Positions 1 through 10,105 of a stretch of 64,000 nucleotides of DNA are shown in pieces. The stretch covers positions 30,544 to 94,543 of the forward strand of contig NW_006920410.1 of assembly GCF_000344685.1 (NCBI RefSeq), in the 5' to 3' direction. The stretch's first letter is position 1. Each line of letters starts with the position of its first letter. This DNA is from Gloeophyllum trabeum ATCC 11539. Taxonomy: Eukaryota; Basidiomycota; Agaricomycetes; Gloeophyllales; Gloeophyllaceae. The notes below the pieces were generated by a model. It was not told where the DNA came from, did not search any database, and saw only the letters and a program-made list of their open reading frames with translations. The translations under genes were made by a program, and so were the position numbers.

Positions 1-1693
1 TGCCTCCAGCGTTCTGGCACAGCGTCCGGGGGATAACCTCCATTGCGTCCGCAACAGCTCTGAACGGCCACCCCTCAACGCCCGTAACGGACCGTGCCTT
101 GGCATGCAGCTGCACGCTGACGGCCATTTCCGTCGCACCGCCGCCTGGCGCGAGGACCGGGTTAAAGACGACATTGCGCGCGACGGACATTGCGTCCGCG
201 AGGTTACGGTCGATCTCGTTCAAGATGTCCTTGGACGGCCCGCGGAGAAGGATGGTGCACGCCTTCGGGTCCTCGCATTCTGTGAGGAAGGTAAAGTATC
301 TGCGAACGAGGGTCAGTGAAAAGGAGGATGTGCAAGGACTGGAGCGCTTACTCGTCGCCGAGCTTCTCGATGTGGAACATCCCGCACTTGGTGCCGACGT
401 CCGACTCGCGCAGATCATCGACACGGTTGACGATCGTCGCACCCACGGCGCGTGCGATACGGTTGTTGTCGGATTTGCGGACGCGCCGGAGAGCAGAGAC
501 GTTGGCCTTAGCGAGGAAGTGTTGTGCGTAGTCTGCACGTACGTTAGCGTAAACCGTTGGGATGAAGGCAGGACGTACCAGAAATACCCTTCTCCGTGAT
601 AACGAGGTCAGGCTTGAACTCGAGAATCTTATCCACCATCGCCTTGACCTGCTCCTCCTCGATCTCCAGCGTCCGCTGGTAATCGCTCTCCTTCGTGAAC
701 TCCATGTTCGTCTGCGACTCCCCCTTCTTGTACTCCAGCGGGCAATCCAGAAGCACAACGCGCGGCTTCGCTATCCGCCTGCGCATCTTCGGGTGAACAA
801 TGTCCTTGTTGAGCATGACCCCGTCCAGGACCTTGCTGTCCTCGATCTCCCCTCCGGGTACCTTCTCGACGCGCGCGTACCGCTTGATGTCCACGGTGGT
901 CAAGCCGCCCTCGTCCGCGGAGACGGTGCGAACCGCGTCCAGTGCGAGCTTGCACATGAGGTCCGACCAGCGCACGACGAACTTGGTGCCGATCGAGGAC
1001 TTGATGAGCGAGAGCATCTGCGCGTCGTCGGAGGTGTCGATCGGGATGGAGATGCGCTGGACGATGTCGAGCGCTTCTTTGAGGGCTTTGTTGTACGCAG
1101 AGATGATCACGACAGGGTGGATGTCGCGCTCAAGCTGGGCGAGGGATTGCGCTAGGATCTCTCCGGCTGAGCCATGTAAGCTTATAGCTGCATCCGTATA
1201 GTTTGGCATGTGAGGTACGTACCGAGGATAATGACACTCGTTGTACCATCACCGCACTCCTCATCCTGTGTCCTACTCAGCTCGATCATGTTTTTGGCGG
1301 CGGGGTGAGCAACATCAATTTCTCGCAGGATGGCGTTGCCGTCGTTCGTCAATCTATTTGATAAAGGTGAGAGAACGAAATATCAGTCTGAACCTGGCGT
1401 ACTCACAAGATACCTCCCATAGGATCCAAGATCATCTTCAGCATAGCTTTTGGGCCCAGACATGTCCGAATTACGTCTGCTACGGTCTATCAATACTTAT
1501 ATCAGTTATATGGGACAAAGCAAGAGGATATTGAACGCACCTTTGCAGCCGTGATATTCGATATTTGCGCCTTTCTCCCCGACTGCCTTTCCGGCGCAGC
1601 ATCTGGTCGCGTACAGCACTCAGCCACAATGAAATACCCGTTTGAACAGCACTACGCACTCATCACAAACACAGGAGTCTGTCCAGCCTGCAT
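1..1693 (-). CDS. CCT3: T-complex protein 1 subunit gamma (CCT3), 3' end cut by window edge
   Basis: Subunit of the cytosolic TRiC/CCT group II chaperonin, which folds actin, tubulin and other proteins with ATP. Exons by splice sites and phase: 1693-1660, 1602-1541, 1486-1407, 1353-1223, 1166-579, 532-352 and 299-1, about 458 codons of the usual 540. The start is ATG at 1693, giving [12 protein letters not shown], then [13 protein letters not shown] typical of the gamma subunit. The ATP-site segments [16 protein letters not shown] and [20 protein letters not shown] follow, then [10 protein letters not shown] and, in the last visible exon, [15 protein letters not shown]. The C-terminal residues lie beyond base 1. 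It is divergent from ATG101 with only 163 bases between the two starts. Confidence 0.95.
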
Positions 1694-1856
1694 TTTGGCG
1701 TGTAATTAGGGAGCAGACGATACAGTATACGGGCAGAACGAAAGGAGAACGCCTCGCTTGAAGTCGCGAGTCGCCACTTTTCGACAAATGCCGGATTTGG
1801 AAATACATCGAAGCGCTGTGCCAGTGGCTTGCTCTCGCACATCGTCCTCGTCGACG
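1694..1856. promoter_or_regulatory. Shared intergenic promoter of CCT3 and ATG101
   Basis: These 163 bases separate the inferred start codons of two divergent genes, so they must hold at least the 5' leaders and probably a bidirectional core promoter. No clear TATA box or named factor site was recognised. This is inference from gene layout only. Confidence 0.4.
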
Positions 1857-2673
1857 ATGACGACGAACACAAACGCGTTGCCGACGGTCACCATAGACCT
1901 CGTAATTGTTTACACTGCATGCTGTGCCGCTGTACTTGACAAACTGTGCCGGTAGCTTAGGTCCTCGACCGGCGCTCGACTACCGAAGTGCTGAGCGCGG
2001 TTTTACATGCAATACTCTTTCACCGTCTTTTTGGCACAGTGAAGCCAACGACGTTCCAGGTGCAGGACATTACAATTGTGAGGATCACGGACACTGCTAG
2101 GCCTTCTCACTCTGACCAGTCCACCAGCCGGGTGTGGACGACGCGGATACGAAGCAGCTCGTGGACGAGAAGGTCCATGCGTTCTGGAGAGCGATGGAGG
2201 GTGGTCCCAGTAAGCGCGGACAGGTACGGGTGGACGATTTCCCAAAGTGTGTTGGCCTCAAGGCGTTCCAGATAATAGTCACCTTTGCTGAAAAGCGGGC
2301 TAGGAAGGGTTGGTTCTACATGGGCGAGGTGCGATACCAGCATGTCGTCGCTCTTTCCGTTGAGTTAACCAGTACATTAGGAAGAGGTTCCTTGGGAGCA
2401 ATGGTCAACACACCTCGTCCTCTCTGACCTATCTCGGTCTAACACTCCTGCAGGATAGTCAACGCCGAGATTCGTCAGCCAAAGTCGGAGCAAGATCGCG
2501 TATCGTTCAATGCGGACCTTGCTTCTAGCCTTACCAAGGCCCTTCAGACGATGCTCACCCACATCTCCTCGGAAACCGGGCGTAAAGCTGTCCCACTCAT
2601 CACGAGCAGCACGGGGATATCGCCGTTCCCATTCAAGGTGCTTGTGAAGGTCAACGGGGCAGAGGTCGGATAG
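1857..2673 (+). CDS. ATG101: Autophagy-related protein 101
   Basis: HORMA-fold partner of Atg13 in the Atg1/ULK initiation complex; it stabilises Atg13 and is present in fungi that lack Atg29/Atg31. Exons by splice phase: 1857-1901, 1961-2077, 2128-2223, 2272-2328, 2381-2403 and 2454-2673, giving 185 residues, close to family size. Visible landmarks are an N-terminal helix VLSAVLHAILFHR, matching the human VLHTVLLHR region, then IIVTFAEKRARKGWF and EEVPWEQW with the WF-finger region, and a C-terminal SPFPFKVLVKV strand. Start ATG 1857 (MTTNTNALP) is the only one that joins in phase. All five introns are 48-60 bases. The family assignment rests on these motifs and length. Confidence 0.88.
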
Positions 2674-4637
2674 GAACTCATGAGATGCGTGAAGAGGCGA
2701 GTGGATTTGTTGTACGACGTGTAATATACGGGGGCTGTTGCTTGTTTATAGATGTATCAAGTAAGTCGAACCTTAAGTGTCCTCTATATTCAATTGACTT
2801 TGTGGCGACAAGTCAATGTACGATTTCTGGTCCCAATTCTCGTCGGATACCTATGGACTTGCTCCCTCCTACCGATGACTACGTCCGCCTCTGCCCTGTG
2901 GCGTTCGCTACAAATAGTACTGACATTCAGTGTGTTCGGTGTCCCCATAGAACCGACGTCTGCAAGGGTACCCGGTATCTGCCAGACGTTCGCTGTGATG
3001 TTTGTTGTTAACACCCCAAGGAATAAGAGGGTAAGGGCCGTCAACCCGTCGGCTGACAACGTCCAGTGGTAGCAGTGACCAAACAACAGTCCTAGTTGTT
3101 CACCGACGTCCTGCTTAGAGGGGGACTCTCAATGCTCCGTGTTTCGTGCCACAGCTCACATGGTCCTGTAAGTGCAGTACTTTGAGGAGGCCACCCCTTA
3201 CTCTTCCACGAGCGCAACTTGCACAGGTACCAACCGAGCTCTGTTGTCGCGATAAGGCAGCGTCGCGTCGTCGGGGATTCATGAAGGAGCCAGGTACGTC
3301 CCTGACCAGCAATAGCATTCTACACCACTCATCTCCATCTCCATCCTTGACCAACTCAAAGTCTCCCACTTGAACCTCCCCAACTCGAAACTCCCTCAGC
3401 TCGAAACTGTCCGCCATGCCTGCCGCATGAGTCTCCAAAGGAGTAAGTATATTGCATCATCAGCCAAAAAGCCATCCACGGTCCTCGACCTTCGCCCTGC
3501 TCCCACTGACGCGGTCTGTGCTCCCAAGAAGGACGCCCGGAACCCAATGCACAGTCACAGCCAGCTTTGGCTCGCCGAACCGACCGGCGATGGCGCATGC
3601 AACCTCGAAACGGGCTTGGCCATGGGCCCAGACGCCGGTCACGTCTCTGCGCCCCGCACGCAGGCGTGAGCCGTACGACAACGGCGAGCCCCGGCGCTGG
3701 AATTCGAACCGGGGGGTGCGTCCACCCTGCCGATCGCACCGTGTAATATGCATGCTGAATCGATCCGCATACCCCACCCCACGAGGAAACGATACTGTTC
3801 ACGCCACCGTCAACAGCGCCGATCGTGCTGGAAAACGCGGTCTGGATCTCTGCGACAGCAAGCCAGACGGCGGCGCGATCGGGGTTCCCTCCAATGGCGG
3901 CGCCACGCAGGAAGGGGCCTTCGTCCGCGTCTCTTCCCCGCCCGCAACGTCGTGCAAATGGATCAGAGCGCCCCGCGTGCGCGGACGGGAAACGGGAGGC
4001 CTTTCGCAACCACGGGACGGGAGGGGTCATAGACCAGCCGTGCGATGCTTGCCGGGTACCCGTACCCGGGACGCGCTGGCGCTTGAGGGTCCTCGCCTTA
4101 ACCACAGCGTGTCGGGTCAGTACCGCGAAACGCCCCGCGCATCCCAGCGAGCACGTGTACCCTGCAGAACGGGACGACTCCACGAGGACGCTCGGACAAC
4201 CAGAAACGGGCCCCGATCCCTCCGTGCTCCTGGGCGAAGCCATTTGCCCCAGTCGAGGGCACCCCTCGCGGGAGGGGGGCAGTGTCGGGAACTTCTATGC
4301 CGGAGCGGGTGGTGCTTCGGGACGAGCAGCCAGGAAGGACCGAGCAGTGACTCCGGGCAGCGGTGCACCGACGAGGGGATGCCCGCCGAGTGCGGTTCGT
4401 ATACCCAGCTGACCTGATTGGCACAGCTCGCAAGCCGGCCCCAGCAAGGGTCCGAAGTAGACTGCATATTGTTCTTGTCTAGATATACTATGCAATGCAG
4501 GAATGCGTTTGCGGACGCGTGGCGATGTGATGGTAATACATTGTTCTACAGCCATTCTTGAAAGAGAAAAAAAGTTCCGATGGTGCTCTCGCAATATGAA
4601 TGCACGTATCCACAGGCATTCTAATCACTCCTTTCCT
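2674..4637. other. Long intergenic stretch with a GC-rich block and no assignable gene
   Basis: Bases 2674-3350 show only short open frames and look non-coding. Bases 3356-4417 are GC-rich and open on both strands: 295 codons on the minus strand (4243-3356) and 321 on the plus strand (3452-4417). Neither product shows a recognisable domain, both are rich in Arg/Gly/Pro/Ser, and neither has convincing splice context, so base composition alone may explain them. Bases 4440-4637 are AT-richer and lead directly into the left end of the Tc1/mariner element. Confidence 0.4.
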
Positions 4638-4639
4638 TA

Positions 4640-4665
4640 CAGCAATCGGCGAAACGATAGAGAAC
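4640..4665 (+). repeat. Left terminal inverted repeat of the Tc1/mariner element
   Basis: 26 bases identical to the reverse complement of 8009-8034. The dinucleotide TA at 4638-4639 directly precedes it. Similarity to the other end stops at the inner border, so the repeats are short. Confidence 0.93.
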
Positions 4666-4805
4666 TTCGAGATCTTGCGTACATGTCTGCCGGCCCTCGG
4701 CAGACCTAAAGTAGTAATGGGTTGCGCCACTCGACACCAAAGCACCCATGGGCGGTAAAAGGTCGTCGTCCCTTGACCTCATCCCGTCCCGTTGGCATAC
4801 ACGAA

Positions 4806-5977
4806 ATGGGGAACCGTCGCTATATACCACCTGAGCAAAAGCAGCTCGTAATCACCATGTCTATGTCCATGAAACCGAGGGAGATAGCAGAAGTGACGAA
4901 GATGGGAAGATCGACCGTGAGCCGTATACTAGCCCTCTGGCGCGATACCGGAGAGGTCGAACGCAAACCGCCAGATCTGGGACGACCAAGAGCACTGACC
5001 TCTGTGGAAGAAATGGTATGTCAATCATCTACATACATTCCCTTCTTGCTCATGCTGCCGTAGTACCTCGAAAGTCTCATCGAGCGAAGACCAGACACAT
5101 ACCTGTCGGAACTGCAGGACTCCCTCCTAGATGCATGTGGCATTTCGGTAGATCAGCGAACAATATCGCGGACTCTCAAACGGAGGGGGTTCACTAGAAA
5201 GGTGGTACGTTCGCCGAGCTAACTAATGCCTCTGGAGCCTAACATACGTTGTAGGTTTCACGCCCCGCCTTGGAACAGAACAAGGATCGACGCGCCATAT
5301 TCCGCGCGACAATCGCCGAGTCCTGCTCGCCCGACATGCTCGTCTTCCTGGACGAATCTGCATGTGACCGTCGTACTGCAAGACGCAGGAAAGCATGGGC
5401 TCCCCATGGAGATCGGGCCCGACGACATGATTACTTCGTCAGGGGCATACGGTGAGCATAGTTAAGTGACTTTGTGAGATTTACTGACAGCATAACAGAT
5501 ATTCCATACTACCCGCCATTAGTCTTGACGGCGTACTCCATCTCGACATTCTGACGCGCTCCTGGACCGGGGAGGACTTCCTGCGCTATGTAGACTTACT
5601 CCTGGATCGCATGAACCCCTTCCCGCAGAAGAATTCAGTTTTGGTCATGGACAATGGGAGTTCTCACCATGTAGAGGGCCTGAGGGAGCTTGTTGAGGCA
5701 CGGTAAGTCATTGAGCTGTAGCATGGTCATTCATGCTCATGCAACATTCTGAAGGGGCATGCGGCTCCTATACCTGCCAGCTTACTCTCCTGATTTCAAC
5801 CCGATCGAAGAGGGATTCTCTGCCATGAAGGCAAGCATTCGGAAGGACCGGGACTTTGTACTTGGGAAGCTTTCGCAGACTGCCTCTTGTGATCCACACG
5901 CTATGCTATGGAGGCTGGTGTACGAGACGATGACGCCGGAGAAGATCCATGCATGGTTTTACGATTGTGGTTACTGA
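4806..5977 (+). CDS. Tc1/mariner (IS630 superfamily) DD34E transposase, apparently intact
   Basis: Cuts and pastes the element that carries it, joining into TA. Exons: 4806-5015, 5064-5204, 5255-5451, 5499-5702 and 5755-5977, about 324 residues, normal for the family. An N-terminal helix-turn-helix (MKPREIAEVTKMGRSTVSRI, around residues 20-40) is followed by a second helical DNA-binding region. The DDE domain carries VFLDESACDRR (first Asp), VMDNGSSHH (second Asp) and YSPDFNPIEEGFSAMK (Glu). Second Asp to Glu has 34 residues between. All three catalytic residues are present with no stop or frameshift. ATG 4806 (MGNRRYIPPEQ) was chosen because the homology-like region begins there; an in-frame ATG at 4722 is possible. 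It is convergent with the passenger gene, 107 bases apart. Confidence 0.88.
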
Positions 5978-6084
5978 TTGTACTGTTGGAATTGAGATAC
6001 AACAGGTGGTCTGCAGTCAACGGAGCATGCAGAAGGCTTTGCCTGTAGTATACACACATTGGTTGCAGATACAATACTAATCAA

Positions 6085-7707
6085 TCAGATCTTGACAGAT
6101 GTCGTATACGACCGAATGCTTCTTGGCGAAGCGGTCGGAGTTCGGGTATGCGCCCGCCCCTTTCCCTTTGCCGACACCCTCCTCCGCTTAGGCGTTCGCT
6201 CGATGTTCTCCTTCTCGCCATGGGTGGTTATTCCCGCTCGGAAACTGTCAAGGACCAGGGCACGCGCCTTCCGGAGGAATGACACGATCAAACCTTTGGG
6301 CATTCCCACCTCCTCGGCGTAGAACTCGGTGTCGAAGTCGAGCGCATTGCGTGCGTAATAAATGCCGTGTCTCGCAAGGGCCTGTTCATAGGTAGGGTAG
6401 TTAGCGAGAGGCTGCTTGACGTCCAGGGCCTGAAGGACCTCAACGATCGGGACAGGTTCCTCCTCCTCCTCTAGATCGTCGACCTGGAAGTTGTGGTCCG
6501 GTGCCAGTCTCTTGCTCCCGCGCACATGAGGAAGATGGTGCGGGACGTTGTCGAGTGCTTCACCGAAGTGAAAATGCATTGGTGGTGGTGCCACAGGTTG
6601 TACTTTGGCTGCTGCATGGCGAGCACGAGTGGTACGTTCGTTAGCTTTGTTCCGGAGCTTGTCGAGAGTCAACACGTTCGGAAGGACGGCACAGCTAGAA
6701 GGCACTTCGCCATCATGCTGTTTTGAACATTGGTAAGACTATTATGACCGTGACGTGGTCAGAGCCTTCACTTACGATCTTCCGGGCCCACAGCTGTACT
6801 GTCTCTAGGTCCAAAGGGATGTGCTCATTGGGCTTACTTGGATCGATGTAGCACCAACGATCCTTGTCCTTCCCGTGGATAGTGCATGCGAGCTTGTTTT
6901 GCACGGTGCGAAGCTCTTCGCCATATGCACACTCCGTCATTTTAGTGGGTTTCGAACCCTCCTTCTTCTTACCAGATTCGGTGCCCTTGGGATCGAAGTC
7001 CTGTATTCCACCACATGTAAGTCCAGCGATCAGATTACCTGATTTGCACATACTAAATTGGATATCTCCATTGTGATGGGCTTTGATCTCGCAGCTCTTT
7101 TCCGTGCGATAATGGCATCGAAAGCGGCATCAACATCTTGGTGCGTCTCGAGTCTCCTCCGGGCTGTCTTCTGGGACTCATCCACATATTTCCAGCCTAA
7201 CTTTCCTTCGTGGGATGCAAGACCCATGCCTGAAGAGATCCGGGACAGGAAATCGGCCCGATCTATGCTTGTCTTGACTGTGAGAAGGCGCATTACAAGG
7301 TGTCGGGCATTGGGATCGGTTGTATTGATCGGGAACGTGACATCTATTTCATCCACTTCGTACATGGTGAGTGCTGATAAGACATGATCTTGTGGGTACT
7401 TACATTTCTTGCCCGTCTGATCCTGACTCGCTGATGCCTCCTGTACCTGGGAGGCAGATTGGGACCCATAGCCGACAGACGTTGACTGCTGACTTCCGGA
7501 GTCAGGATCCTGGGAGTAAGACGCAATGGATCCCTGCGACTGCTGAGTCCCATCCATGGCGCTGTACATCGCAGCGACCGCGATGTCCTCTGGCCTGGGC
7601 GGGGGCATTGGCCCCATTCCGAGCAGGAACCTTGAGATGCTAGTGCCGTTGCGAAGGCTGCGGTTGCTGCTCGTGCTTGGGGCGAAGTTAGTGTTCTGGT
7701 TAGACAT
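6085..7707 (-). CDS. Passenger protein of the Tc1/mariner element, function unknown (about 483 aa)
   Basis: Four exons by splice phase: 7707-7404, 7343-7054, 7000-6776 and 6717-6085; strong GTAAGT/GTATGT donors support a real gene. Residues 1-100 are Ser/Gln-rich and look disordered. The middle has KYVTFPINTTDPNARHL and an Ala/Arg-rich helix. Exon 3 carries a Cys/His stretch, CTIHGKDKDRWCYID, followed by EHIPLDLETVQLWARKI. Exon 4 has an acidic run (DDLEEEEEP), a helical segment with ALARHGIYYARNAL, and a basic nuclear-localisation-like tail (TPKRRRVSAKGKGRAH). The Cys/His stretch with WCY resembles, from memory only, a segment of many basidiomycete orphan proteins. It may bind DNA or assist transposition, or be captured cargo; nothing here decides between these. 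Confidence 0.72.
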
Positions 7708-8008
7708 GATAGTGCTGCGACGATAAGTTCAAATAGTCTGCTCAGTAGCGGGTGCCATGGTCTGTCGCATATTTGCTGTATTTTATACCTCTCGCAGACG
7801 GGGAACTCATATATTGTTGGCTACGGGGAACTCGCCTTTGACATATGGCTATATTCGCTAAGTCATCATCAACAGACCCGATGTACGCTACCAGACACTA
7901 AATCGAATACCGAGGTGTAATGCTGTGAGAGGGTAGTGGCGCAAGTGGCTCCTACTGCCTTATACGGTTTGCCTTGCGTCACCAGCACCATACACACTAA
8001 TTTCTGAG

Positions 8009-8034
8009 GTTCTCTATCGTTTCGCCGATTGCTG
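8009..8034 (-). repeat. Right terminal inverted repeat of the Tc1/mariner element
   Basis: Perfect reverse complement of 4640-4665. It is followed by TA at 8035-8036, the second copy of the target duplication. The end lies 148 bases from the stop codon of the neighbouring MAPEG gene, so the insertion sits in that gene's 3' flank. Confidence 0.93.
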
Positions 8035-8181
8035 TAAGCCACGGGCAGCAGGTGATGAACCGCGCCAGGTTGAGAACAGCTCGTCGACAGGGGCGGAAAC
8101 GGATTTCGAGCCGGCGGATCCATTATCACACATTACATAACGTACTTGAACATCCGCCCTCCCGCCCGGCCCACTTCCGAG

Positions 8182-8904
8182 TTATTGCATCTCCGCCCAG
8201 ACGAACTCGCCGACGGTCCACGTGCCCGTGAGGACCAACGCGAGCATCGCGAGCGAGCCGAGCGAGCCGCCGCGCTGGGTGCGCTACCGCCCAACCCGCA
8301 TCAGCACCCCGCGCACGCACACGACGATGAACGCACCTTTTCGGGGTCGCCGGAGGCGTAGCCGAGGGTGTAGAGCACGCGGCCGAGCGTCCAGGCGCCC
8401 ATGAGGGACGCGGCGAGGAGGGGGCGGCGCAGGCCCGTCACGAGGGTGCTGGTGTCGTCAGTAGGGGAGCAGAGTTAGGGGTTGGGGGCGGCGTACCCGA
8501 TGAGCGCGACGGGGAGGTACTCGAGGGTGTTCTGGTGAGCGCCTGCGCGTCACAGGTGAGGCGGGGCACGGCACGGCACGGGCCAAACGGGGAGGGGGAC
8601 GGGGACGTACGCTGCACGCAGTTGAACACCATCGCCTGCCGGGACGCGTCCGCCTCCGCCTTTTCGGCGTACACTGTGCGAGCGTGAGCACGGCGCGGCG
8701 GCGATCATGGGAGGGACGCACGCTGGGGGTACTTGATGCCGGCTGCGCGGCGGGCGCGGCCGACGGCGATGCTCTGCCAGAGCAGGAGCCAGACGGGCGA
8801 GAACGTCGACGCGACGACGTACGTGAATCTGCGCGGAGCTCAGCACGCTCCCAGCTCGTCGAGAACGCGCGGGCTTACCCCTTCGGGAGGACGAGGCTGG
8901 CCAT
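8182..8904 (-). CDS. MAPEG family protein, microsomal glutathione S-transferase 3-like (copy 1)
   Basis: Small integral membrane enzyme of the MAPEG family (glutathione transfer or peroxidase activity, ER or mitochondrial outer membrane). Exons: 8904-8879, 8828-8722, 8673-8611, 8542-8497, 8448-8337 and 8283-8182, giving 151 residues. It begins MASLVLPKG, then a first membrane helix (FTYVVASTFSPVWLLLW), the family block LYAEKAEADASRQAMVFNCVQRAHQNTLE, a helix around LVTGLRRPLLAAS, GRVLYTLGYASGDP, and a final helix ending in WAEMQ. All four expected membrane segments are visible. The second MAPEG gene at 36.8 kb has exactly the same exon lengths. Its exons are notably GC-rich. Confidence 0.92.
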
Positions 8905-9219
8905 TGTATGTAGTGCTGCGACGGTCAGGCTGCAGCTGCAGCCGGCTTTATACGGCGGCGGTTGGAGTGGAAGGCGCCGGAGACGCGCCACGTCATCGCG
9001 GCAGAACGTATTATTCCACGGTTCTCCGGGCTATGTCAGCCGCTGCTTGCTGACACGTCCTGCGGCGGAGGGTTATGGGAGCAGACACTGCTCGACATTG
9101 GCCTTTTATACACAGCTGCAGCCTATGCCCAGTCCTCATCCGATCCCGCGATGGTGTGCTCTGCGGTCGGTGGCGGTGTCACGCACGTGGGGATGTCCAT
9201 CAGGCCACACATATACCAG
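8905..9219. promoter_or_regulatory. Upstream region of MAPEG copy 1
   Basis: This stretch lies between the MAPEG start and the gene relic. It holds TATA-like TTTATAC at 8947 and again near 9104. No named stress element was confirmed. Apart from that nothing is recognised in it. Confidence 0.25.
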
Positions 9220-9360
9220 CTACCACGCCGCAGCCACAGAGCGCTCCAGCCGCCGCCGCACCTCCTCCGCGCCCACGTTGCGCCCGACGAGCGTGCGGGC
9301 GTCCGCGAGGTAGCGGTCGATGGCGTCCTGGGCATGGTGTCGTCGGGACGGCGAGGTGGT
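9220..9360 (-). pseudogene. Relic of an orphan gene homologous to the gene at 59.8-60.7 kb
   Basis: Read on the minus strand, the frame ending in TAG at 9222-9220 gives DAIDRYLADARTLVGRN and then EEVRRRLERSVAAAW before the stop. The intact gene at 59784-60710 has EDVNRYLSDPNALVGRR and, just before its stop, GEIRHLLEHSVVAA. Both blocks match, but about 50 residues between them are absent here. No start codon or upstream exon of the family could be found. It looks like an internally deleted, 5'-truncated copy. A diverged functional gene with hidden exons is the alternative. Confidence 0.45.
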
Positions 9361-10105
9361 GCGTCTTTGTGGTACGTAGGCAAGCGGGCGAGCACACGGG
9401 TATGGTTCTGTTTGTTCGAGGTGGATGCCACCCAGGAACGATGGCGACGAACGAGGGTTGGTCGCTCCAACACTGTATACTAATGTGGCTGACCGGAAGC
9501 GGTAGCGTATATTCCAAAGTAGTCGTGCTGCAGCCTGTTATGTATCTAAAAAGTCTGGATGCCCGAGCGAAGATCCGGGCCGTACCTGCCAAGTATGGCA
9601 AGACCATTTCCCGACTAGGTTATGTCGGTCTCGTTCATGCACTGTCCCTACTCCCGGAATTCGGCCATACTGACCCTTACAATATGTATCGACCCACCCC
9701 TTCCTCCTACGCCGACGCAACCGTGTATATGCCCTCCTCCTTGCCTACCCGTGAGTTGGTGCATTCACGGCAGACGACCGTCCGGCTCACTTTGCCGTTA
9801 GGAGTCTCCCATCGCCTGGTTTTACTCGGGTTTTCATTCTGGGTCGTGATAGTGTTCCGTCTCCTGGCGCGTGTACACTTACACCCTGAGGCCGCGTACG
9901 CGAGCTCGCGCTCCGAGTCGTAAACTAGAACAGGAGCTCTACACGCTGTCCAGAGGTTCGAGGGCCGACTCCAAGCCTCGGCGTCCAATTGGCCAGGCCA
10001 GATCGCGGCCGAGATTAGATCACTCACGCGTGCGCCGCAACCCACTCTATCATCGATTGCGCCGCGCTCTGCAATTTTATCTCTAGTCCATCCACCTCGA
10101 CGACG
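9361..10105. other. Intergenic region upstream of phosphoglycerate mutase, no gene seen
   Basis: Only short open frames without domain or splice support occur here. The last 200 bases presumably contain the promoter of the phosphoglycerate mutase gene. No repeat was noticed. Confidence 0.4.

Larger units (their letters stand above)
4640..8034 (+). mobile_element. Tc1/mariner-type DNA transposon, 3395 bp, with a passenger gene
   Basis: The two ends are perfect 26-base inverted repeats (4640-4665 and 8009-8034) starting CAGCAATCGGCG. Each is bordered by TA (4638-4639 and 8035-8036), the target duplication expected of Tc1/mariner (IS630) elements. Inside are a DD34E transposase gene on the plus strand (4806-5977) and a second, convergent gene on the minus strand (7707-6085) filling most of the right half. 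The perfect ends and an unbroken transposase argue for recent insertion. Fungal Tc1/mariner elements commonly run 1.3-2 kb with one gene, so the extra gene is unusual. No further copy lies in this window. Confidence 0.9.

Noticed and set aside
3690..3745. T-loop-like GGTTCGAATT on the minus strand, hinting at a tRNA
   Set aside because: The flanking bases do not form a 5-bp T stem, and no matching acceptor or anticodon arm is present.
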